A stretch of 61,620 nt of DNA from a virus, in the IMG/VR virus record IMGVR_UViG_3300022921_001235, positions 1 through 61,620 of that record. The stretch is one strand, 5' to 3'. Below, piece after piece: positions 56,801-61,620 of this stretch (positions are counted from its first letter, which is position 1; every line of letters starts with the position of its first letter). Below the pieces are notes generated by a model. It saw only the letters and a program-made list of their open reading frames with translations. It was not told where the DNA came from and did no database searches. The position numbers were made by a program, and so were the translations under genes.

Positions 56801-57639
56801 AATGTTTTTGGGGAAACAGTGTTGAGAAAATAAAACTTACTACCTGTTTCAAACCCATGCGCTTCAGTTGTTGATACGGATAACTCACTTTGGTTAGTTG
56901 TATCAGTTTGAATACCTGACTCTGGTATAAATGCAACGTCTGCTCCAGTATAAAATTGTCCAGGTACAATAGTGGTATAAGGAGTTTTAACATTTTGAGT
57001 AGTTGCTTGGATGCCTCTACTTTTGTAAGTAAACACAAAATCATCTTCAACATCGGCAACAAGATATTTTCCTTCGGCAGTTAGACTAGTTAAACCTTGT
57101 ACATCAATCGGTGTACCTTTGCTAATTCTGTGAGGGTCAGTACAAGTCACACGTATAATATCGGAACCGGCAGTGGCTCTAACAATATTAATACCAAGCA
57201 AAGTATAATCGCCGTTTTTTCCATAGAAACTTGGCACGTTGTTTGATAGTTCAAGTGTTTCCCATTTTGAACTTTGCAAACCGTATTCAAAGTCAGTATC
57301 AATTAGGTTTTCTGGATTACTGACTCTAAACTTGTGAACTGGATCAACAAATGCTTCTTCAGGTCTAAAACTAGTGTTATCCATTTCTACAAAAATCTGT
57401 AGACTATCTGTTGCTGACATTGAAGTTGTATCATAATCTAACACAACTGTAGTTGTTTCGTTTGTATGATCAATGGCATGACTTGCAAGTCCGTTTACAT
57501 TATCGTTGAATGTAAAAATTGTTTCATTAGTCGTCAAGTTTGAAATGAGCAGAAAGCGTTCTAAATTGTGCATTTCTTTTATGACAATTGTTCTTGTACC
57601 CGGTGTAAATGTATAATTATGTATTAGCTTCTTTGCCAT
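50836..57639 (-). CDS. Giant virion protein with cupredoxin-like insert, 2267 aa
   Basis: N-terminal beta part, many repeats with HGF(R/E)(E/D)N/D(D/V) ... FYWITEQTENTFKLKS and similar modules. Around 1030-1120 a domain reads YVKPGFTYTFTIAAAGHPFWIQS ... YYYVCQNHAGQMLGNVVV: His1052, Cys1105, His1108 and Met1112 in the order of type I copper proteins. A helical stretch about 1420-1560 (REIL/TEILDIIDNSA region) follows. It likely forms a baseplate or tail-fibre part. It is the largest gene of the window and starts 12 bases after the 121-aa gene. Confidence 0.75.
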   Translation of the reverse strand: MAKKLIHNYTFTPGTRTIVIKEMHNLERFLLISNLTTNETIFTFNDNVNGLASHAIDHTNETTTVVLDYDTTSMSATDSLQIFVEMDNTSFRPEEAFVDPVHKFRVSNPENLIDTDFEYGLQSSKWETLELSNNVPSFYGKNGDYTLLGINIVRATAGSDIIRVTCTDPHRISKGTPIDVQGLTSLTAEGKYLVADVEDDFVFTYKSRGIQATTQNVKTPYTTIVPGQFYTGADVAFIPESGIQTDTTNQSELSVSTTEAHGFETGSKFYFLNTVSPKTLVLDSISTNTAADGFPIVDIVDTETANITIDNSLTDTRAVKGAYELRFDANAVDTGSSTITWNNHGFRENDVILYLKPAGTDTPIGGLNSLDFYWITEQTENTFKLKSTPTGPAIGFSSAGTYDHGQGVMMLAYEIYSMRSQYYTYNTYWTTRGQAFGGSTNNSGWDLAQSSYGKIGSRPDFTIPVHARKSSTSTSWRNYPYYGFNQYGVYWGQSYDNDMRLADNHSTYPHSFNFVEDFNRFSSVPNFDSPASSSYLQWQSTGSMTWSNNGSYYYSGTWTFGRGDFFFVPVNDNSEKDSFYEENHGFVDGQSVNFSYTGNPLYYYTHGVGNYSTNYTPSTLNAGTYIVEVVDKNRFRLKNGSTSIRIASATGTYTVTGIRQRPTRDSFYIESHGLAENNVVTAGLEFGARFPTASSGNINFTSSNTDLEIFRSVCDSGVDAFLNSLSSRSNMIMDGTSRNSPFRYGTGSSSNSTMSQGFNMYLYQYDNTWSSWTIQGGDWNTGAYDTGEVEDVAQGRPVSGQGHAMIMTPFVQDSEIPFWSVANKQPLNRYGYSNFEARFSITNSYTIDQRFGNQTNPTVWTTVGVNGTATGTVTDWRFARVAQYANATGRDCILQYQISIKKDDWDSYNFYSMAYSRDNSPAYAYFNSNGYNHLDYTVFMRIPDAITIDATMLQNLDAYVMDTLVDGFKYPTLEVGGNYKTQVIDENRFRLKSTGGVPVNLTGAGIAGQAGDTAFTVNNNATTAYTIDGDPNPTLYVKPGFTYTFTIAAAGHPFWIQSTDPATAGYDASNTLGTDEGITNNGTENGTLIWTVPEDFSEDTYYYVCQNHAGQMLGNVVVTSNPAAFTFLDISNQIGTLDGVYTVSDVPTETSMNFQTNFKAGAKTITVSQASQTDNDHIYVALGHNFADGTPITYSSNNNAVWDGFFEGQTYYVTVIDDKYLQLSDSEDNRRDGVYMAMDWTTIPSSEHIITSTTVNGMVPITPSISVTTGSKLVDGGEDSIFLTYYKAGDDFILKDPSTTPGKLTTYTIASVVDDSTINLTAPVGFTSASAVHLVPTKIYTRPDGASTHRPFDGGVEIIAGSAPGSQIVRQTRKYFRYQSGKGIQISLAINFNPPLLVEKISVVADEKCQRDIGYIAQGAALETALGGTYQAYFHGLAELRSLYLNPVVNKRITKVKNDILALPQVDDSTTAEARVETYFTEILDIIDNSALAANVPVYTDPSSGRTSGQLAARDQLVANQAFIQAELKAFIDVTYPNTTWDTTTLLDDMEMLTYAIAYDMSYGGNFASYQMATLIMYVTNTKVYGKNTSESLAVLNRFKAIIGDIVQENAVTVTAGCTETQDTSGTPAGASEGTEVVNLLQIVIDGVTYGTSAVEFTGTHTKTKPSITWANGELQDAAGDIESNMSTLIVSYATRIQTKYPNYIKAGQIVNISDCNSSYFNGDFTVTTYIDDFTFQYSLPGTPPTFNPSGVVQFRPTKWENSSVRCGLYDFQNGFFYEYDGNTIYAVRRNSTLQLSGTANATFQSNIITGKNTEFEGQLDVGDMIVLRGQSYKVTGINAKDTITIQPRYKGSNTDGIIITKTVDLKIPQEEWNMDVADGTGPSNFNLDITKIQMAYMDYSWYGAGKIRFGFKDTYGHVIYCHEMLHNNRETEAYMRSGNIPARYEVENTGITTYQPRLFHWGTSVIMDGTFDDDKAYLFTASSNTLSFTNGQSLSATTNSASGLVGRYSYTYRTREWFVELFFNSNDASKFSIGTPLYTTDGSLNGETVNSTYFSGSSLVVRIFIARQWNTPSIYPSVNTSTVVSIGAPASGGSDEQTLLGDIPLISIRLAPSVDNGITGNMGERDIINRMQLQLKQIGLVLTHDCNVRLILNSSLSNINFQKVQSPSLSNLVVHDKSDTITGGTPIFEFRASGGTETNGARLSNATDFDLTDITDLGNSILGGDGVFPNGPDLLTISVRVIDTSDINAGSPFEASGRITWSESQA

Positions 57640-57650
57640 TTGTTTTCCTT

Positions 57651-58016
57651 TTAACCCCCTAGTGCAATCGCTAGTGCAGTAGCGTTTGTTTGTGCTTTAT
57701 CAAATACTTCAAAACTAGCACTATTAACCGTGATAAACACTTGTTTGTTGCCAGCGCTAAAGTTTACTAGACTTCCTGCATTAGAACTAGCATAGACTGT
57801 TGTTCTTTGTACAGCATTATTGTCTGCATCATAAGTACCAACACCAGATTCCCATTCGTTGGTTCCTGGATTTGTTACAGCATAATCAAACGTGTCTTCA
57901 TTGTTACACGCTGTAGAAAATGTTATAAATCCAGTACCTGTACCTACTAGTGCTAGAGATCCTGTGCCTTGTGTTAAGCTAACTTCTTTTACTCGATCTG
58001 ATCTTACTTTAGCCAT
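57651..58016 (-). CDS. Virion-type beta protein, 121 aa
   Basis: MAKVRSDRVKEVSLTQGTGSLALVGTGTGFITFSTACNNEDTFDYAVTNPGTNEWESGVGTYDADNNAVQRTTVYASSNAG. This is the modular pattern found at the start of many phage tail fibres (VKETTxTxGTGxxxLxG...TFxxA...DxxYxVxDxxxNxWEVGxGTYxxxxxLxRxxVxxSSNxG). Here it stands alone, perhaps as a fibre adaptor. Confidence 0.72.
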   Translation of the reverse strand: MAKVRSDRVKEVSLTQGTGSLALVGTGTGFITFSTACNNEDTFDYAVTNPGTNEWESGVGTYDADNNAVQRTTVYASSNAGSLVNFSAGNKQVFITVNSASFEVFDKAQTNATALAIALGG

Positions 58017-58027
58017 TTTTCAACTCC

Positions 58028-58432
58028 TTATGGGTTGTTCAATGTGATTGTAAGTGTAATACGAATTTCGTCGCCGTTGTTGGCAATATTGATTGGAGCG
58101 TTGCTGAATCTGTTTGCAAACATCAAGTTGCCACTTGTTGCACCTACAACAAAATAACCGTAAATGTTGCCTGCTGCACCTGTGAACGAGAACGTCACTT
58201 GTGGATATGCTGCACTACCTGGATCACCTGCTGTGAAGGTAAAACTTGCTGGTGTGAGTGTTACTGCACTATAACCGTTGCCTGATACTTCTGTGTAATC
58301 TCCAGCAATATCTGCGTTGGTCGGTGTAACATCATTTGAATATAGTTTTAAGACGAGCGATTCTGGAGCCGTGTTGTTCAAGAAGTTCTTGAGGGCTGTC
58401 AGTTCCGCTTCGTTTGTAAATACGACTGCCAT
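58028..58432 (-). CDS. Virion-type beta protein, 134 aa
   Basis: MAVVFTNEAELTALKNFLNNTAPESLVLKLYSNDVTPTNADIAGDYTEVSGNGYSAVTLTPASFTFTAG. Jelly-roll-like sequence seen near tail-fibre genes of marine phages. Late core at 58465-58472, with an SD of AAAAGGAAA. Role likely at the fibre tip or baseplate. Confidence 0.65.
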   Translation of the reverse strand: MAVVFTNEAELTALKNFLNNTAPESLVLKLYSNDVTPTNADIAGDYTEVSGNGYSAVTLTPASFTFTAGDPGSAAYPQVTFSFTGAAGNIYGYFVVGATSGNLMFANRFSNAPINIANNGDEIRITLTITLNNP

Positions 58433-58464
58433 ATTTGATTTCCTTTTCTAAGTCTAACTAAGTT

Positions 58465-58472
58465 TATTTATC
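58465..58472 (-). promoter_or_regulatory. T4-type late promoter core (GATAAATA)
   Basis: GATAAATA 33 bases before the start at 58432. Confidence 0.5.
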
Positions 58473-58476
58473 AATA

Positions 58477-59250
58477 TCAATCAAACGTGTAAAAGATTTC
58501 AACTGATGCATCTTTACCTGAAGAATTGCCTACTGCGGATAAGTTAATAGTCAAATAATCGTCCGTGGTCATTGTAAAACTCGTGTTTTTTGTTTGTTTG
58601 CCGGTGCTTGCAGTAAGAGTTATTGTTTCTGCTGTAGATCCTGTTTTAAGTATTGATGCAGTTATATCTATGTTTGCGGTTGTTCCCAAACGTAATACAA
58701 CTTTATCAATGGTGATATCTCCCGGAGCATACCATCTTACTGCACCGGCAGTGCTTTCAATAAATCCTTCTTGAAATAATTGAACTGTTTTAGGTGGAGT
58801 TGCAATAGTTAATTTCTGATAAGGAAAATTATTAACATCAGTGGTGATTGTAATGCCATTGCCTGCTGCTATCTCAATGTGATCCAAGCCTTCAGCAACC
58901 AAGGTATCTTCGCCATCTACTTCCCAAAACTTGAACGTGCTGTTCATTCCAACTTTGACTGTACCATTGCCCAAGTCTGTGATGTCAAACCCACTGTCTT
59001 GATCAAAGGCCAAGTTGGTCACTGATAAAACTGATGTGCCAGCAACTATGCTGTTGGTTGCATCTATTTCTGAAACTGTGAGAGGAGCAGCACCTGCTGT
59101 GAATTCAACAATGCCTTCGGTGCCGTTGTCTTTTTTGAGAAAGATCTTGCCATCAAATGTATTGATAGCAAGTTCACCTAGTTCTAAGGATGCGGTATTT
59201 GGAACAACACCAGAAGTGTTGTTCCTTTTATGAAGTAGTTCCACACTCAT
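58477..59250 (-). CDS. Tail-fibre-like protein, 257 aa
   Basis: N-terminal HKRNNTSGVVPNTASLELGELAINTFDGKIFLKKDNGT (about 7-44) is a common attachment module of marine phage fibres. A beta middle (FKFWEVDGEDTLVAEGLDHIEIAAGNGITITTD) and a jelly-roll-like end (STAGAVRWYAPGDITIDKVVLRLGTTANIDITASI) follow. It follows the 661-aa fibre gene by 3 bases, so the two are cotranscribed. Confidence 0.72.
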   Translation of the reverse strand: MSVELLHKRNNTSGVVPNTASLELGELAINTFDGKIFLKKDNGTEGIVEFTAGAAPLTVSEIDATNSIVAGTSVLSVTNLAFDQDSGFDITDLGNGTVKVGMNSTFKFWEVDGEDTLVAEGLDHIEIAAGNGITITTDVNNFPYQKLTIATPPKTVQLFQEGFIESTAGAVRWYAPGDITIDKVVLRLGTTANIDITASILKTGSTAETITLTASTGKQTKNTSFTMTTDDYLTINLSAVGNSSGKDASVEIFYTFD

Positions 59251-59253
59251 TTA

Positions 59254-61239
59254 TTAGCTGTATGCCCCTGCATCCAATCTTTTAACTGTTGCAAAGCCAT
59301 TTGTGACTGTAAACTGTGCGCTGTCAAAACTTGCAAGACCTAGGTCTGATTGTGAAATACCTGTGGCATTTGCTCTTGTGTTAGCCGAGTTTAGATTCAA
59401 CTTACTTTGTGCGATAGAAGCCGATGCTCCTATTTTAGCATTTGTGATGCCGCCATCTTTGAGTTGTAGTTCGTCACTGCCGTTGACTTCAACAGTTGTA
59501 TCATCTACGTTTACATTCAGTGTGCTGCCGTTTTTACTAATCGCTGCGCCAGCATTGATAGAACCTGCGCCACTGAACTGATCAAATGTGATTTCTGTGG
59601 TTCCAAAAGTAGGTACACCATTGTGTGTTGCAACCCACCCTGTGTCCACATAGTTGGTACCACGTTCAACAAAGAAGAATGTGCCGCCTGTGAGTTCATC
59701 TGCTTCATCAGCATCAGGTGTTCTAGTAAGAACAAATGCGCTAACTCCGTCAACACCTACTACAGTGACTTGATAGATACCGTTTTCGGTTGCATCTGTT
59801 TGGTCTTTGACAAGAACTCTATCACCTGTTGCCAGTGATGAGTAACCATCTAATGAAAGTGCACCGTTTGCGGCGCCTGTGAGTGTTCCTGCTGCATTGT
59901 CGTATGTGGCTGTCAAGTTGGCTGTTGTTGCAACAACCACTGACTCTTTGACATCAAGACCGCTGGCAACATTGTCAACATATGTTTTGTTTACCAGTGA
60001 GTCACCTGTGAATCCTGTTCTGCTTTCGTATCCTGATGGAACAGTAACAGTGCCTTCGCCGTTTGGTGCTAGTGCCAAGTCACCGTCTGTATCAGTTGTT
60101 GAAACTGCATTACCGTCTACGGTGATGTTGTCTACAGCAACACTGGTTAACCCTGTAACATCAGTGATTGTGCCGCCCAGTGATGTATCAGTGTCACCGA
60201 TTGTGATACCGTCATTTGCTAATTTGGCATTGGTAATACTGGCATCTGTAATCTTATCGTTGTTAATCACTCCGTCTGCAATTTTTGCTGCTGTGATTGC
60301 ACTATCTGCTATTTTAGCACTTGTGACAGCACTGTTTGCTATTTTGGTAGTTGTGACATTGAGTGATGCGATTTTAGCAGTTGTGACATTACCATCTGCA
60401 ATCTTTGTTGTAGTAACAGCATCAGTTGCCAACTCTGTTTCTGTGACATTGGCTGCGGCAATCTTTGCTGTGGTGACAGCATCGTCTGCAATCTTTGCAG
60501 TTGTGACATTGCCATCTGTGATTTTAGCAGTTGTTACAGCATTGCTGGCTAGTTTGGCATCAGTGATATTAGCATCAAGCACTTTGTCCGTTGTGACAGC
60601 ATCGTCTGCTAGTTTTGCAGTTGTGACATTACTATCTGCAATGTTTGCAGTTTCCACAGCACCAGCAGCAATCTTTGCTGCGGTGACAGCATCGTCAGCA
60701 ATCAGTGCTGTGACAATACCGCCTGCGGTGACACTAACTGTGCTGGTTCCTGCTGTATCGTCATATGCAATAGTAATAGCAGTACCGTTGGTGATGCTTC
60801 CGCCTGTGATGTCTTCAATGTATTCTTGCAGTGAAGTGTTTGCGTCTCCAATGAAAGCATTGCTAATAACAGTCTTACCTGTTCCAGCTGGCGACAGTGT
60901 GATATTACCGTTTGTATCTGTTGAACTGATAGTGTTGCCGTCCAACTTGATGTTGTCAACATTCCATTCGTCAATCTTTTTGTTGGCATCCAGTAGTGCT
61001 GCGGCGCCGGCTGTTACAACGCCTATGGTGTGATCCATTAGACCTGTGTAATAAGATCCGCCGATCTTGATTGGACTGTTGGTGTTAGTAGTTGGGTCAC
61101 CAATCATTAAGCGGCCGCCGTTGCCCCCGGCTGCGCCATCTGTTGAACTTGTGTCGTATAGATAAACTAACTCACCTTGGTCAAGTGTTGACGGTAAGTT
61201 GGCTGTATTGGTACGTTTGATCTGTAATACTGTTGCCAT
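59254..61239 (-). CDS. Tail fibre with ten-residue repeats, 661 aa
   Basis: N-terminal attachment module (TVLQIKRTNTANLPSTLDQGELVYLYDTSSTDGAAGG). Residues about 180-345 hold 16 repeats of ten residues of form (D/G)(A/N)VTTAKIAD, which likely form a beta-helical shaft. Then ESVVVATTANLTATYDNAAGTLTGAANGALSLDGYSS (about 430-470), VLVKDQTDATENGIYQVT and ALVLTRTPDADEADELTGGTFFFVERGT: a module found in many phage fibres. Late core at 61269-61276. Confidence 0.82.
   Translation of the reverse strand: MATVLQIKRTNTANLPSTLDQGELVYLYDTSSTDGAAGGNGGRLMIGDPTTNTNSPIKIGGSYYTGLMDHTIGVVTAGAAALLDANKKIDEWNVDNIKLDGNTISSTDTNGNITLSPAGTGKTVISNAFIGDANTSLQEYIEDITGGSITNGTAITIAYDDTAGTSTVSVTAGGIVTALIADDAVTAAKIAAGAVETANIADSNVTTAKLADDAVTTDKVLDANITDAKLASNAVTTAKITDGNVTTAKIADDAVTTAKIAAANVTETELATDAVTTTKIADGNVTTAKIASLNVTTTKIANSAVTSAKIADSAITAAKIADGVINNDKITDASITNAKLANDGITIGDTDTSLGGTITDVTGLTSVAVDNITVDGNAVSTTDTDGDLALAPNGEGTVTVPSGYESRTGFTGDSLVNKTYVDNVASGLDVKESVVVATTANLTATYDNAAGTLTGAANGALSLDGYSSLATGDRVLVKDQTDATENGIYQVTVVGVDGVSAFVLTRTPDADEADELTGGTFFFVERGTNYVDTGWVATHNGVPTFGTTEITFDQFSGAGSINAGAAISKNGSTLNVNVDDTTVEVNGSDELQLKDGGITNAKIGASASIAQSKLNLNSANTRANATGISQSDLGLASFDSAQFTVTNGFATVKRLDAGAYS
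60212..60690. repeat. 16 tandem 30-base coding repeats
   Basis: A 30-base period seen in both DNA (repeated gcagttgtgacat-type phrases) and protein (VTTAKIAD). It codes the shaft of the 661-aa fibre. Confidence 0.85.
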
Positions 61240-61268
61240 GATTATTCCTCTGTGCTGATGCTATTTGT

Positions 61269-61276
61269 ATTTATTA
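61269..61276 (-). promoter_or_regulatory. T4-type late promoter core (AATAAATA)
   Basis: AATAAATA 29 bases before the 661-aa fibre start, overlapping the stop of the partial gene upstream. Confidence 0.5.
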
Positions 61277-61620
61277 AAAGGCGCCACCATTTAGACGTAG
61301 CGTACCGAAAGTTGTTTCAATATTGTTGCTTGCTTGCCATTTGTTTTCATTGCCATTGTATTGCAACAGGCTTCCACTTTCTGGATTTTCTGCTTCTACA
61401 TTGGATAAATCCTGCAACGGCAAGTCATTGATCACATTGGTTACGTTGGTTATGTTGGTTTCTAATGTTTCGACTCTATGTCTTACACCGTTTTTGGTAA
61501 CCCATTTGTTTTTGTTGTTGTCATACTCCAGCACATCGCCTTCGTTGGGATTGTATTCTTCTGTGTCAATGTCGTCAAGGTCGGCTAGGAATGTGCTTTC
61601 GCCTCCTACTTCTATACCTT
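61274..61620 (-). CDS. Partial tail-fibre-like protein (C-terminal part)
   Basis: The frame is open from the right window edge to the stop at 61274, giving at least 115 residues; the start is outside. It holds repeats such as DLDDIDTEEYNPNEGDVLEYD..KNKWV and DLSNVEAENPESGSLLQYNG..NKW, the usual pattern (LxDVxxxxPxxGxVLxYxxxxxxW) of marine T4-like fibre proteins, joined by a coiled coil (VETLETNITNVTNVI). Likely the C-terminal end of a large structural gene. Confidence 0.72.
   Translation of the reverse strand, partial: GIEVGGESTFLADLDDIDTEEYNPNEGDVLEYDNNKNKWVTKNGVRHRVETLETNITNVTNVINDLPLQDLSNVEAENPESGSLLQYNGNENKWQASNNIETTFGTLRLNGGAF

Noticed and set aside
60212-60690. CRISPR-like array of 30-base repeats
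   Set aside because: The period is exactly 30 with no unique spacers and it codes ten-residue fibre repeats in frame.
59879-61033. A 384-codon open frame antisense to the tail-fibre gene
   Set aside because: It mirrors the Val/Ala/Ser/Thr repeats of the real fibre frame, has no ribosome site or promoter, and is caused by the 30-base repeat composition.

Overview
The window looks like part of the genome of a large T4-like myovirus of seawater, most likely infecting an alphaproteobacterium such as SAR11 (Pelagibacter). This rests on AT-rich DNA, densely packed genes mostly on the minus strand with 1-14 base overlaps, a PAAR tail-tip protein, class I ribonucleotide reductase with glutaredoxin, giant repetitive fibre proteins of the cyanophage/pelagiphage kind, T4-type late promoters (TAAATA core), and a circularly permuted tmRNA gene, a form typical of Alphaproteobacteria. 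The host is inferred; no phylogenetic search was possible.

Layout. 1-5.1 kb (minus): three short operons, each behind a sigma70-like promoter, carrying an EcoRI-like nuclease with a DNA adenine methylase, SprT-like and GIY-YIG proteins, and an AbrB-like protein with translation initiation factor IF-1. 5.1-7.4 kb (plus): glycosyltransferase-like gene and small membrane proteins. 7.4-16.3 kb (minus): alpha/beta hydrolase, CHASE2 adenylate cyclase, an outer-membrane protein and a curli-type (type VIII) secretion cluster with CsgF, CsgG, two curlin-like proteins and a FecR-domain protein. 16.3-26.9 kb (minus): a nuclease-like protein, a bilin pathway (heme oxygenase plus ferredoxin-dependent bilin reductase of PcyX/PcyA type), ClpS, Hsp20, bS21, GMP reductase, a SleB-type lysis hydrolase, thermonuclease and a porin-like protein. 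26.9-30.1 kb: permuted tmRNA and small early genes. 30.1-42.6 kb (minus): PAAR tip, glutaredoxin, NrdB, NrdA, tail spike, exonuclease, small virion-type proteins, sulfotransferase. 42.7-45.8 kb (plus): class 3 lipase, DUF1127-like micro-proteins and structured non-coding stretches. 45.7-61.6 kb (minus): giant tail-fibre and virion proteins.

How it fits together. Host reprogramming: IF-1, bS21 and tmRNA act on translation; ClpS and Hsp20 on protein quality; NrdAB, glutaredoxin and GuaC on nucleotides. Surface remodelling: curli cluster, porin and autotransporter-like proteins, glycosyltransferase, sulfotransferase and lipases. Signalling: an adenylate cyclase next to FecR and curli. Pigment: heme to biliverdin to a phycobilin. 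Genome defence or competition: a compact EcoRI-like restriction-modification pair.

Two promoter classes are visible. TTGACA-N16/18-TATAAT-like boxes precede early genes; TAAATA-core boxes precede structural, curli and lysis genes. Several curli-region genes share a GAGGGC-type ribosome binding site.
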